From Mesorhizobium australicum (lineage in GTDB: Bacteria; Pseudomonadota; Alphaproteobacteria; Rhizobiales; Rhizobiaceae): a stretch of DNA of 64,000 nt. The stretch is from the NCBI RefSeq assembly GCF_900177325.1, contig NZ_FXBL01000002.1:132348-196347 (forward strand). The letters are read 5' to 3'. Under the pieces are notes generated by a model. That model searched no databases, was not told the origin of the DNA, and worked only from the letters and a program-made list of their open reading frames with translations. How positions within the stretch are numbered: position 1 is the first letter of the stretch; each line of letters opens with the position of its first letter. Below, piece by piece: positions 25,699 through 34,972 of this stretch. Both the position numbers and the translations under genes were made by a program.

Positions 25699-27406
25699 GC
25701 TTCTGTCGCGTCGTCAATATGTCGAGTTGTACGGACCGTCGACCGGAGACCGGGTGCGTCTCGCTGACACCGAACTTTGGGCGGAAGTCGAGCGAGATCT
25801 TTTGGTGCCGGGCGACGAGCTCGTGTTCGGAGCTGGAAAAACCATAAGAGTGGGCACTGGCTGTCATGGCCACATCACCGCGGCGGGCGGGGCGCTCGAT
25901 CTCGTCATCACCAACGCCACGATCATCGATCCAGTCCTCGGGATAATCAAAGCGGACATCGGGATTAAGGATGGCCTGATCGCCGGCATTGGCAAGGCCG
26001 GAGATCCGCGGATCATGGATGGGGTGGACCCAAGATTAATCGTCGGCACCAACACCGATGTTCGCGCAGCGGAGGGCCTGATCGTCACGGCAGGGGGGCT
26101 CGATTGCCACGTTCATTTCATCGACCCGGGTCAGTGCGAAGAGGCGCTGTCCAGCGGCATCACCACTTTGTTCGGCGGCGGGCTTGGAGCCACAACGGTT
26201 CCGATCGCCTCCACCGGCACGGTCAATCTTGGACTCATGCTTCAGGCTGCTGAGGTCTTTCCTGTTAACTTCGGCTTCTTTGGAAAGGCTGCGTCAGACA
26301 GTAGCGACCCCCTTCTCGAGCAACTCGACGCTGGGGCTGCCGGATTGAAAATTCACGAGGATTGGGGTGCGACAACCGCTGCGATCCATTCTGCATTGGT
26401 AGCTGCTGATGAAGCGGATGTGCAAATCCAATTGCACACCGACACGCTCAATGAGTTCGGTTTTTTAGAGCGGACCTTGAAGGCCATCAATGGCCGCACC
26501 ATCCATGCCTACCATGTCGAAGGGGCTGGCGGAGGGCATGCGCCCGATATCATCAAGGTGTGCGGCTTCGAAAACGTGCTGCCTTCGTCGACCAACCCGA
26601 CCAACCCTTACACCATCAATACATTCGACGAGCATTTCGACATGGCGATGGTCAGTCATAACCTGAATCCGAGATTGCCCGAAGACATTGCCTTTGCCGA
26701 ATCCCGGATTCGGCACGAAACTATTGCCGCGGAAGGCGTGTTGCACGATATCGGCGCAATCAGCGCCATCGGTTCCGATTCCCAAGGCATGGGCCGCATT
26801 GCCGAAACAATCGCTCGTACGTGGCAGACAGCGTCACGTATGAAGATACAGCGCGGGGCTCTGCCGGAGGATAGCGGTCGTGGTAATGACAATACCCGGA
26901 TCAAGCGCTTTATCGCCAAGTACACCATCAATCCCGCGCGGATGTTTGGCGTGGACAAATATGTTGGCTCGCTCGAACCCGGCAAGCTGGCCGACCTCGT
27001 TTTCTGGAAGCCGGGGCTGTTCGGCATCAAGCCGGAGGCCGTCTTCAAGTCGGGCTTTCCGGTTATGGCAGTGATGGGTGAGGCGAACGCGTCACTCAAT
27101 TGCTGCGAGCCGCTGCGCTACCGGCCTCAGTGGGGCTCGTTCGGACGCGCCGTCCAATCGCTTTCGGTACGCTTCGTGTCGCAGCGGGCACTCGACCACG
27201 ACATTGCCGGAAAGCTGGAACTGCGATCACGATGCGTGGCTGTTTCCGGAACCCGAAAGCTTTCCAAGAAACACATGCTTTGGAACGACAAAGCTCCAAG
27301 AGTAACGGTCGATCCCGAAACCTACCAAGTGGAAGTGGACGGTGAACATTGCACGTCGCTGCCCGCCACCAAACTGCCGCTTGGGCCTCTCTACACATTG
27401 AAATAG
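25691..27406 (+). CDS. ureC: Urease alpha subunit (catalytic), divergent type
   Basis: 571 aa nickel enzyme. Metal ligands are present: His140/His142 in [10 protein letters not shown], the carbamylated Lys220 in LKIHEDWG, His249 in LHTDTLNE, the His of [13 protein letters not shown] and the Asp of GSDSQGMGR. The active-site flap reads MVSHNLNP: catalytic His323 is kept, but the usual Cys before it is Ser322 and the usual His after it is Asn324. The C-terminal third also departs from common ureases ([20 protein letters not shown] where NASIPTPQPV is usual). It is probably a functional but separate urease lineage; activity on other small amides cannot be excluded. Confidence 0.93.
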   Translation: MAKLLSRRQYVELYGPSTGDRVRLADTELWAEVERDLLVPGDELVFGAGKTIRVGTGCHGHITAAGGALDLVITNATIIDPVLGIIKADIGIKDGLIAGIGKAGDPRIMDGVDPRLIVGTNTDVRAAEGLIVTAGGLDCHVHFIDPGQCEEALSSGITTLFGGGLGATTVPIASTGTVNLGLMLQAAEVFPVNFGFFGKAASDSSDPLLEQLDAGAAGLKIHEDWGATTAAIHSALVAADEADVQIQLHTDTLNEFGFLERTLKAINGRTIHAYHVEGAGGGHAPDIIKVCGFENVLPSSTNPTNPYTINTFDEHFDMAMVSHNLNPRLPEDIAFAESRIRHETIAAEGVLHDIGAISAIGSDSQGMGRIAETIARTWQTASRMKIQRGALPEDSGRGNDNTRIKRFIAKYTINPARMFGVDKYVGSLEPGKLADLVFWKPGLFGIKPEAVFKSGFPVMAVMGEANASLNCCEPLRYRPQWGSFGRAVQSLSVRFVSQRALDHDIAGKLELRSRCVAVSGTRKLSKKHMLWNDKAPRVTVDPETYQVEVDGEHCTSLPATKLPLGPLYTLK

Positions 27407-27415
27407 GAGCGATTC

Positions 27416-28036
27416 ATGTCTGCAAAAGCCGTGCGTATCGGCATCGGGGGGCCGGTGGGCTCCGGGAAGACGAGGCTTATCGAGCGTCTCCTGCCTCTTA
27501 TCCACGAGGCGGGGCTGAAGCCTGCGGTCATCACCAATGACCTGGTCACCCTGGAGGACGCGTTGCGGGTCAAGGCGAGTGGCCTCATCGAGGAAACGCT
27601 GGTTATCGGCGTTGAAACCGGCGCATGCCCTCATACCGCGATCAGGGAAGACCCTTCGGTAAACATTCAGGCTGCCGACACCCTGGAACGCGAGAATCCG
27701 CTCGATTTGATTTTGATTGAGAGTGGCGGCGACAATTTGGCGGCAACGTTCTCCTCGGAGCTCGTCGACTACTGGATTTTCGTGATCGATTGCGCCGCTG
27801 GCGACGATATACCGCGCAAGCGGGGGCTTGGAATGCTCCAAGCCGATCTCCTTGTCGTCAATAAGATTGACCTGGTTCCGCATGTGGGGGCTGATCTCGA
27901 CCGCATCCGTCATGACGTTCAGATCAATCGCCCTCAAAGGCCGACCATTTACACCAATTTGCGTTCGCCGGAGGGAGCTGTGGAGGTTTTCAAAGCCATG
28001 AAAACTGATGCCCTTTTCGGTTGCGGGGTTCATTGA
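27416..28036 (+). CDS. ureG: Urease accessory GTPase
   Basis: 206 aa SIMIBI-class GTPase that drives nickel delivery to apo-urease. P-loop [15 protein letters not shown] (about residues 8-22), the nickel-binding CPH of [34 protein letters not shown], and the guanine-specificity motif VVNKIDL. There is no His-rich N-terminal extension. Nine bases separate it from ureC. The gene order ureAB-C-G-D-E-F differs from the classical D-A-B-C-E-F-G. Confidence 0.96.
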   Translation: MSAKAVRIGIGGPVGSGKTRLIERLLPLIHEAGLKPAVITNDLVTLEDALRVKASGLIEETLVIGVETGACPHTAIREDPSVNIQAADTLERENPLDLILIESGGDNLAATFSSELVDYWIFVIDCAAGDDIPRKRGLGMLQADLLVVNKIDLVPHVGADLDRIRHDVQINRPQRPTIYTNLRSPEGAVEVFKAMKTDALFGCGVH

Positions 28037-28042
28037 TCGGAC

Positions 28043-28876
28043 ATGGTACGTTCGTCCGGCCTACTTGATCTAGAATTTGCCGCTGACCGCCTGGGGAAAA
28101 CGCATCTTATGCAACGGAGCCAACGATTTCCACTGCATTTCACCACTCCTCTCTTTTTAGACGAGCGGCAGCCTGGCATGGCTTTCGTCTACGTCCAAAA
28201 CCCCTCGGGAGCGGTGTTTGACGGCGATAAGCTGGAACTGCGGATTGCTGCGCGGGACGGTGGCAAGCTTCATGTAACGAGCACGTCCGCAACGAAGCTA
28301 CACCGCATGTTGGAAGGGTCGGCGTTGCAGAAGGTACAATTGGAGGTAACGCAGGGATCATACATCGAGTATCTGCCGGACCAACTAATCCCGCAGGCAC
28401 AGTCATCTTACGACCAAGAGACCATGATCGACCTCGAGCGAGGGTCTATGTTGGTTGCAAGCGAAATCATTTCACCAGGACGCCTGGCCCGTGGCGAGGT
28501 CTTCGCGTTCGATCGTCTCAAACTAGAAACGCAAATAAAGGTCGGTGGAAGTACGCTTTTCACTGACCGCATGCTTATGGAACCGGCGGCGCTTCCAATC
28601 AATACAAGAGGCGTTCTTGGTTCCTTCCTCTATTCGGGAAACCTGCTGGCGCTTGCTCCGGGCGGGAATGCAAAGGGGATATACGAGGCTGCCACATCCC
28701 TGGAAATGATGGGTGAAGACTTTCGACTAGGTGTGGGTGCCTTACCCGGAGCGGTTGGCATTGTTGTGAGGGTCCTTGCTCGGTCATCATCAGTAGCTAT
28801 GCGACTCATGGACGAAACTTGGTCCCGCGTTCGAATGCAGATGATTGGCGCGCCAGCCCCATCTCGGAGGAAATAG
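28043..28876 (+). CDS. ureD: Urease accessory protein UreD (UreH)
   Basis: 277 aa scaffold protein that binds the urease apoenzyme and recruits UreF-UreG. Family signatures are LHVTSTSATKLHRM, IEYLPDQLIPQAQSSYDQ and MLVASEIISPGRLARGE. It starts six bases after ureG stops. Similarity in the first 30 residues is weak, as usual for UreD. Its place between ureG and ureE is unusual but fits one operon. Confidence 0.9.
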   Translation: MVRSSGLLDLEFAADRLGKTHLMQRSQRFPLHFTTPLFLDERQPGMAFVYVQNPSGAVFDGDKLELRIAARDGGKLHVTSTSATKLHRMLEGSALQKVQLEVTQGSYIEYLPDQLIPQAQSSYDQETMIDLERGSMLVASEIISPGRLARGEVFAFDRLKLETQIKVGGSTLFTDRMLMEPAALPINTRGVLGSFLYSGNLLALAPGGNAKGIYEAATSLEMMGEDFRLGVGALPGAVGIVVRVLARSSSVAMRLMDETWSRVRMQMIGAPAPSRRK

Positions 28877-28879
28877 ATT

Positions 28880-29374
28880 ATGCTTGTCTCGAATAGAATA
28901 ATTGGCGCCCTCGATGCAACCAAGTACACCGCCGGCGTAGTAGATTTCATAGAAATATCATGGGCGGAGGCAAGTAAGCGACGGCTCCGGCGACGCACAA
29001 AGGGTGGGCTCGACTTTGCTGTGTCTATGGAGCACGGTCAGTATATTTTCGACGGAGCGATTCTATTTAGCAACGATGATCATACAATCGTCGCTCAAAG
29101 ACCTGTGGAGCTTGCGCTGGTCGTAGATATCGATCATACGAACTCGATCCCAGACATCGTCCGCCAGGCTACGCTTATCGGTCACGCTTTCGGAAACCAG
29201 CACGTGCCGGTTGAGGTAGACGGCTGTCGCATTCTCGTGCCGATGCTCTCAAGTGAGGAACTGATGGCCAAAACGGTTCGAGATCTTAAACTGGGCGAAT
29301 TGTCGCTTCGTTTTGACTATGTTCGGCTCGGAGTTTCTCGTCCACTTGTAGTGTCAGGACACTCTCATGGGTGA
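28880..29374 (+). CDS. ureE: Urease accessory nickel metallochaperone UreE
   Basis: 164 aa. The N-terminal peptide-binding domain (about 1-75) is followed by the ferredoxin-like metal domain with IGHAFGNQHVPVEVDG, where the conserved His of GNxH binds nickel. The C-terminal His-rich tail found in Klebsiella UreE is absent; only HSHG ends the chain. It overlaps ureF by eight bases. Confidence 0.9.
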   Translation: MLVSNRIIGALDATKYTAGVVDFIEISWAEASKRRLRRRTKGGLDFAVSMEHGQYIFDGAILFSNDDHTIVAQRPVELALVVDIDHTNSIPDIVRQATLIGHAFGNQHVPVEVDGCRILVPMLSSEELMAKTVRDLKLGELSLRFDYVRLGVSRPLVVSGHSHG

Positions 29375-30074
29375 AGCGTCGCTAGAGCCCCCCAATCGTG
29401 CGAGCTTTCTGACGGCCCTCCAGCTGGCCGACAGTTCTCTGCCAATAGGACGTTATGTTCACTCCTTCGGATTGGAAGCACTGCTCAACGAGATCCCAAA
29501 AAACTCGATTCAAATCGTGGAAATTGTCAAAGCGGTACTACTCCATGGTACGGGTCGCTCTGACGCAGTTGCCACTGCTCATGCGCATCGAATGTTTTCA
29601 ATGGCCGACCTTGTCCAACTGCATAAGATCGACGAACATCTCTTAGCTCTGAAGCTGTCGGTGCCTGCGCGGAACGCATCGATCTCGTCTGGACGTCATC
29701 TGGCAAAGTTGGCACCACGGATATGGCCTCACAGTGTACTCGCTACGTTTTGCCAAGAAGTGCAAGCGGGCGAGGGCGGTAACCTTGCCGTCGTCACAGC
29801 AGCAATATCGGCTTCCCAAGGAATAGGCCTTGAGAACACTGTTCTCGCTGAATTGCGAGGTGCGGCAAGTGGTCTTTTTTCGGCTGCAGTACGTCTGGGA
29901 CGGATGGGATCGGTAGACGCACAAATTCAACTTCACCAATGCGTTCCGACTATTATCCAAGCCGCGGAACGAGCCTTGGATATGGATTTGGAAGACATGA
30001 GTTCGACTACTCTCGAATTGGATATTGCGATGTTACAGCTTCAGCGCAATCCACTACGCCAATTCGCGACGTAG
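29367..30074 (+). CDS. ureF: Urease accessory protein UreF
   Basis: 235 aa all-helical protein that acts with UreD and UreG in urease maturation. Recognised by LQLADSSLPIGRYVHSFGLEALL at the N-terminus, which is the UreF signature, and by GLENTVLAELRGAASGLFSAAVRLGRMG in the middle. The start overlaps ureE. Last urease gene; the amiC-like gene follows after 13 bases, so the sensor is probably cotranscribed with urease. Confidence 0.92.
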   Translation: MGEASLEPPNRASFLTALQLADSSLPIGRYVHSFGLEALLNEIPKNSIQIVEIVKAVLLHGTGRSDAVATAHAHRMFSMADLVQLHKIDEHLLALKLSVPARNASISSGRHLAKLAPRIWPHSVLATFCQEVQAGEGGNLAVVTAAISASQGIGLENTVLAELRGAASGLFSAAVRLGRMGSVDAQIQLHQCVPTIIQAAERALDMDLEDMSSTTLELDIAMLQLQRNPLRQFAT

Positions 30075-30087
30075 CGGGAATTACGAG

Positions 30088-31260
30088 ATGCGCGGCGTTG
30101 ATGAATTACAGGAGTCCTACCGCTTGGAAGGCACTTGGCCGGTTGGTATCCTATTCTCGAGGAGTGGTATAACGGCGATCTCTGAGATTTCTCAACTACA
30201 GGGCACCTTACTTGCCATTTCCGAGATAAATTTAGCAGGTGGCGTGCTTGGAAAACCGATCTCACCCTTAATCCTCGACCCCGCCTCCGATCCACAACGC
30301 TACGCCCAATTCGCCAGTTCGCTGCTGATGGATAGAGGGGTGACTAATATATTTGGCTGTTCGGCTTCCTACAGTCGAAAAGCAGTGATTCCTGTAATAG
30401 AGCGGCGTGGAGGACTTCTTTGGTACTCAATTGGCTATGAAGGGTTTGAATACTCGTCGAATATTATATATACCGGACCGGCACCAAATCAACTTCATCT
30501 ACCACTCGCCGAATATCTTTTTCCCCGGTACGGTCGAAAGCTGATGTGTGTGGGAACCGATTATCTTTTCCCACGTGAATCGAACCGAATTATGCAAGAT
30601 CTCGTGTCCGAGATTGGTGGCAGTATTGTTGGTGAACACTATCTGCCGTTTAATGCACAGAGAGACGCCTTTTCGAATATCGTCAAAGAGGCGAGAGCGC
30701 TCGGTGCCGATGTGATCTTCTCCACGGTGGTGGGACCTGGAATAGCGGCACTTTATGATGCGTATGCCACCGAGAATCTTGATCCATCTGTCATGCCAAT
30801 CGCCTCCCTGACGACGAACGAAACGCATTGTCAAGAAATGTGGTTCGAACCGTTGCCGGGGCATATCGTTTCCGCCCCATACTTCGAAACAGTAGGATCG
30901 CCACGAAATAGTAATTTTGTTGCCAACTATCATCAGCGTTTCGGAGCTAAACGGCCGACCGATGCTTGTGCCGAGGCCGCGTATTTCACCGTTCTGCTAT
31001 TTGCCCGAGCTTTAGAGCGTGCTGGAACACTGGACCCTGAACGACTTCGAGCCGAAGTGCTCGGATTAGAAATCTCTGCTCCTCAAGGCGTGGTTATGGT
31101 CGATCCTGATAATAGCCACACTTATCTCTGGCCACGAATTGGAATGACGGAAGCTGGAAGAAAATTTAGAGTTGTCGCAGAATTCAAACAGGCAATGAAA
31201 CCCGATCCGTATCTTATGAACTATGTGGGATTGGGTCGAATTAACCACGTTCAAGGATAG
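30088..31260 (+). CDS. amiC: AmiC-like amide sensor (cytosolic periplasmic-binding-fold protein)
   Basis: 390 aa, close to Pseudomonas AmiC in length and sequence: WPVGILFSRSGITAISEISQ, FGCSASYSRKAVIPVIERRG, YEGFEYSSNIIYTGPAPNQ, VGTDYLFPRESNRIMQDL and VIFSTVVGPGIAALY all align with it. No signal peptide. In Pseudomonas, AmiC binds short amides and holds AmiR inactive until inducer is present. I chose the ATG that begins MRGVDELQES, shortly after ureF; longer versions overlap ureF. The downstream amiR gene follows after 11 bases. Location at the end of a transporter-urease operon suggests that it senses urea or an amide that yields it. Confidence 0.92.
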   Translation: MRGVDELQESYRLEGTWPVGILFSRSGITAISEISQLQGTLLAISEINLAGGVLGKPISPLILDPASDPQRYAQFASSLLMDRGVTNIFGCSASYSRKAVIPVIERRGGLLWYSIGYEGFEYSSNIIYTGPAPNQLHLPLAEYLFPRYGRKLMCVGTDYLFPRESNRIMQDLVSEIGGSIVGEHYLPFNAQRDAFSNIVKEARALGADVIFSTVVGPGIAALYDAYATENLDPSVMPIASLTTNETHCQEMWFEPLPGHIVSAPYFETVGSPRNSNFVANYHQRFGAKRPTDACAEAAYFTVLLFARALERAGTLDPERLRAEVLGLEISAPQGVVMVDPDNSHTYLWPRIGMTEAGRKFRVVAEFKQAMKPDPYLMNYVGLGRINHVQG

Positions 31261-31271
31261 AAAGAAGCTTC

Positions 31272-31874
31272 ATGTCCGGTGAGGCGCTGATTCGAGAATT
31301 GCGGAAACTGCAAGTTTGGGTGATTCATCCAGAGGACGCAGCTTGTAATGAACTTATTCGACATCTGAAGCGGATCGGGTGCCAGGTCAATACACAGTGG
31401 CCAATTCCCGAAAGTTGGCCAGTTCATGCCGATGTCGTCTTCTGTCTTTTTAGCGGACATCTTCCTATCGACGTAAGTGCCTTGAGGAACGGCCGGGAAG
31501 GCACACTTATCGGGATTGTGGAATATGAGAGCCCGACCATTGTTCGTGAACTATTGGACGCTGATGCGCAGGCCATCATCGCGAAGCCCATCCATCCTTT
31601 CGGCATCCTATCGACTTTATCCGTCGCTAGTTCGCGCTACCGTTTTGAACGCAGACAAAATAGTAAAATCGTCAAGCTTGAGGAAACTTTACGATCACGC
31701 CGCGTAGTGAACAACGCGGTTCGACGTCTGGCGACCGAGCGATCGATTAGCGAAGATCAAGCATATCAACTAATCCGACGTTGGTCTCTGGAGCAGCGTG
31801 TATCGATGACACGGATCGCTGACCACTTCATCGCCATAGATGAAGGAAGAGATGATTATTCCGAGGAATTCTAA
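31272..31874 (+). CDS. amiR: AmiR-like ANTAR-domain antitermination regulator
   Basis: 200 aa. The N-terminal pseudo-receiver (about 1-125: VWVIHPEDAACNELIRHLKR, VIFCLFSGHLP-type strand, GIVEYESPTIVRELLDADAQAIIAKP) is followed by a coiled coil and a C-terminal ANTAR domain (LRSRRVVNNAVRRLATERSI, then EDQAYQLIRRWSLEQRVSMTRIADHFI). ANTAR proteins bind tandem hairpins in nascent RNA and prevent termination. Its partner amiC is directly upstream. Likely targets here are the hairpin leaders at 12464, 17499 and 42917, an inference tested in the findings. Confidence 0.92.
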   Translation: MSGEALIRELRKLQVWVIHPEDAACNELIRHLKRIGCQVNTQWPIPESWPVHADVVFCLFSGHLPIDVSALRNGREGTLIGIVEYESPTIVRELLDADAQAIIAKPIHPFGILSTLSVASSRYRFERRQNSKIVKLEETLRSRRVVNNAVRRLATERSISEDQAYQLIRRWSLEQRVSMTRIADHFIAIDEGRDDYSEEF

Positions 31875-31886
31875 AGGAGATACAAG

Positions 31887-33442
31887 ATGAAATCTGAAAC
31901 TGAATTAGATTCTTTCCTTCGTGTTGCTCTTGACTGGGAGGTAGACCCCATGGATCCGCCGGCATCCTTCGGGGGGTGGAATACAGGTCGAGTGGTTCAG
32001 CAGGTATTTGAAGGCTTATTCGAGGATGACCTTGAGAACGAAGAAGCAAGCCCGACAAAACTTATCCCTGCGCTCTCAAAATCAGTTGATATTTCTGACG
32101 ATGGACTGAAATATACATTTCATCTGAGAGAAGGAATCCAATTCCATGATGGAACGTCTTTCGACGCTGAGGCGGTTCGTTACAATATAGATCGGATGTG
32201 GAATCCCAAAGCTCCCCATTATTCGCCCGTGGCAGCGGACTATAATCGAATTGGACTAGAGGTACTGGATTCCATGGAGATTTTGGGGCAATACACGGTC
32301 AAACTCACATTGAAGGAACCTTTTCCAGAGTTTCTCCGTTACATGACTCAAGAAGATGCTCCCGGCGCGCACGTCTACATCAGCCCTGAGGCATTAGAGA
32401 GACTAGGGAACTCGGGTATTGCCGATCATGCTCCCGGAACTGGCCCGTTTCGTTTTAATGAGCGGTTTCAGACGCCTTTCGGAAGCGGTGTTCGGCTGCA
32501 GCGAAATGAGAATTACTGGGGGGCGCACCCAAGCTTAAGGGTATTGAGTTTAAACCGTATCCGGAGTTGAAAGATCGGTATGAGGCACTACTCACCGACA
32601 ATGTCGATTTTGCTTATGGCTTGGAAGGTAGTGATCTCGACGAACTAGAGCGACGCGGTTTCATTGTAAAAGAGTGTCGGGTTCCATACATTTGGTATTT
32701 CATTTTTAATATGCGCGATCCAGTTCTTCGTGACACTAGAGTGCGTCATGCTATTGCCCATGCAATCAATCGGCAAGAATTGAGCGATAGCGTCTTTCGG
32801 GGAGATACAGCGGTCGCATCTGGAATGTTACCACCAGCCTCGCCAGCCTTCGACGACAATTACAAATTTCCTTACGAATACGATCCAGAACGGGCGCGGC
32901 AGCTTCTCAAGGAGGCAGGTGTCCCGTCCGATTGGCGATTGCGTATCATGACGGCAAATGCTGGTTCTGGGCAGCTCATGCCCGTGCAAATATGTGATTA
33001 TCTCGCGAAGAGCCTCGAAGTAATAGGATGTGGTGCAGAGATAGTCCGAACAGAAGACTGGGTCGTCTACTGCAACGAGTGGCGTTCTGGTTTGCCGGAT
33101 GGCGCGGGCGTCTCACAAATGAGTTGGGGTATGTCTTGTGACATTTGGCTGGACCAGGTGCTGCACTCGAGAAATTGCTCTCCATTTGGGTTCAATGCAG
33201 GGTACTATTCTAATTCAAAAGTTGATGGCCTTTTAGATAGAGCGCGTGAAACTCAGAATGATGGCCAACGGGCTCAGCTTTACCGAAAGGCTAATGAATT
33301 GATTATGGAGGATCTTCCGGTACTTCCCATGTTAACTTTGCGACGTGGTGCTGTCTGTTATCACCCCCGCGTAAGGGGTTTTCGTAACCCTCACCAGAAT
33401 TGGCATTCGTTCAAAAATATTTGGATAGAATCCAGAACTTGA
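31887..33442 (+). pseudogene. Family-5 solute-binding protein homologue 1, frameshifted, no signal peptide
   Basis: The first frame (MKSETELDSFLRVALDWEVD... to 32570) and second frame (KDRYEALLTDNVDFAYGLEG... to 33442) join if one base is added near 32538; the intact relative at 44507 shows the expected reading (LDGIEFKPYP). The fold is SBP_bac_5 (DppA/OppA/NikA): VVQQVFEGLFEDD, LREGIQFHDGTSFDAEAVRYNI, RVRHAIAHAINRQEL. The N-terminus is charged and directly precedes the mature fold, with no signal peptide. SD AAAGGAG; it follows amiR by 12 bases and so sat in the ami operon. Confidence 0.9.
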
Positions 33443-33575
33443 ACGTCGTTGTGACCTTAGAGTTATTGATGCTTTTGCCTGCGACTACTTGTAGTATCGG
33501 CGCGGACGGATTGCGGTCTGCGTCGATAATGCATTGAAGATAAATACTATGAGACCGAACGCAAAGAGACAGACA

Positions 33576-34178
33576 ATGCAAAAAAGTTTGACTAAAGTAA
33601 TGATGGCTATAGCCATATTCGCCGCAAGCTCCACCGTTGCCAGCGCCCATGTCGGTGTCGGCGATGCGAGCGGTTTCGCGCACGGCTTCATGCATCCGAT
33701 TGGAGGCATCGACCATATCCTCGCCATGGTCATGGTTGGCCTGTTCGCCGCGCAATTGGGCGGCCGCGCCATGTGGCTGGTGCCGGCTGCCTTTGTCGGC
33801 GTCATGGCTGTGGGTGGCGTCGTCGGCTTTTCCGGCATTGAGATGCCGTTTGTCGAACTCGGCATCGGCCTGTCCATCGTCGTGCTTGGTGCGGCGGTGG
33901 CATTTGGCCTGAAGCCGGTCGTTGCCGCGGCGATGGGACTGGTCGGCTTCTTTGCCCTGTTCCATGGCTTTGCCCATGGCGCGGAGATGCCGGACAGCGT
34001 TGCTGGCCTTGCTTACGGCGCAGGCTTCGTTGTCGCAACCGCGCTGCTGCATGCCGCTGGCCTGGGCCTCGGGTCGATCGCGGCAAGCGGGGCTGGTCCG
34101 CGGGGTGAAACGCTGGTCCGGGCAGCAGGCGCGCTTACTGCAGTTGCCGGCGTGGCCGTCGTCACAGGGGTCATTTGA
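33576..34178 (+). CDS. hupE: HupE/UreJ family membrane protein (putative nickel/metal permease)
   Basis: 200 aa. A cleavable-looking N-terminal segment (KVMMAIAIFAASSTVASAHVG) is followed by the family motif HPIGGIDHILAMVMVGLFAAQLGG and about five more hydrophobic segments with conserved His (FALFHGFAHGAEMP). HupE/UreJ proteins are thought to import nickel for hydrogenase or urease. I chose the inner ATG (MQKSLTKVMM) because it puts the signal-like segment at the start. High GC, unlike the preceding ami genes, but its nickel role fits the urease. Confidence 0.88.
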   Translation: MQKSLTKVMMAIAIFAASSTVASAHVGVGDASGFAHGFMHPIGGIDHILAMVMVGLFAAQLGGRAMWLVPAAFVGVMAVGGVVGFSGIEMPFVELGIGLSIVVLGAAVAFGLKPVVAAAMGLVGFFALFHGFAHGAEMPDSVAGLAYGAGFVVATALLHAAGLGLGSIAASGAGPRGETLVRAAGALTAVAGVAVVTGVI

Positions 34179-34237
34179 TCCATCGTCGAGGCTGCGTAGC
34201 CTTCTCTGGAGGTAGCGCCGCCCGATTTCCCGCATAC

Positions 34238-34284
34238 TGACCTGCCACGGGTAATTTCCTCCATCTGAGATTAGAGTCCGGCCC
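34238..34284. repeat. 47-bp orphan end of the 46185-47434 type IS3 element
   Basis: Starting TGACCTGCCAC and containing CCTCCATCTGAGATTAGAGT, it matches the reverse complement of the right end of the IS at 46185-47434. The rest of that element is absent here; it abuts the nested IS3 element. Confidence 0.85.
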
Positions 34285-34309
34285 TTGATTGCTCTGATCC
34301 CATTGTTTG

Positions 34310-34644
34310 GACCGCCGGAGGTTAGAGTTTTCCGGCGTTTTCACGATGGCGGGCTGGTTGCGCCATCGGGATTGATCAACGAGATCGGGACCTTGTGCCC
34401 GATCGCCCCATGCGGGCGTTCCTCATTGTAGTATCTGCGCCAATTCTCCATCTTTTTCGGCGGCATCCGCAAGCGTCAGGAACCAGTGGGCGTTCAAACA
34501 CTCCGCTCGGAAGCGGCCGTTGAAGGCTTCGATATAGGCGTTGTCGGGTTGTCGGTTGGCTTTCCGGGCCGGCTGAAGTCGAGCGTCACGCCTCTTGTGT
34601 AGGCCCACAGGTCGAGATCTCGTGACACGAACCGAGCCCTGATC
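34310..34644 (-). pseudogene. 3' part of the split IS3 OrfB
   Basis: Carries FVSRDLDLWAYTRGVTLDFSR, AYIEAFNGRFRAECLNAHWF with the catalytic Glu, and the C-terminal NEERPHGAIGHKVPISLINPD. An 8-base tandem duplication (CCGACAAC) and an extra A further on shift the frame, so this part has decayed as well as being cut off. Confidence 0.85.
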
Positions 34645-34672
34645 GTATCCATCCGGCCAAGACCGCGAGAGA

Positions 34673-34972
34673 TCAGGAATTTGGTTTGTCTGCCATGACG
34701 CGCTTGATCATTCCCGGATCGCATTGGGAATCCGCGAGGAACTGTCGCACACCGCCGTCCCAGGTCCGTACGTCTGCGAGGAACTCCTTCAGGCTTTCGA
34801 TGCCTCGGTCGGTGAAGGTAGTGATGCCCTCTTCGCTTCCGTCGTGGACATGGATCATCTCGCCGTAGTCGATGTTCTCCGAATTGCCGGTGATTTCCTG
34901 GAGGAGTTCGAGGTTCTCGCCTATCAGCGTGGCGACGTATTCGATGGTGTAGACACGGGTTGGGCGTGCCAT
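34673..34972 (-). CDS. Small IS66-associated protein of unknown function, element 1
   Basis: 99 aa, starting MARPTRVYTIEYVATLIGEN at the tnpC stop codon. It contains acidic, well-ordered segments (ITGNSENIDYGEMIHVHDG, LKEFLADVRTWDGGVRQFL). The second IS66 element carries a homologue at the same place (40020-40325), so it belongs to the IS. I recognise no functional domain. Confidence 0.75.
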   Translation of the reverse strand: MARPTRVYTIEYVATLIGENLELLQEITGNSENIDYGEMIHVHDGSEEGITTFTDRGIESLKEFLADVRTWDGGVRQFLADSQCDPGMIKRVMADKPNS

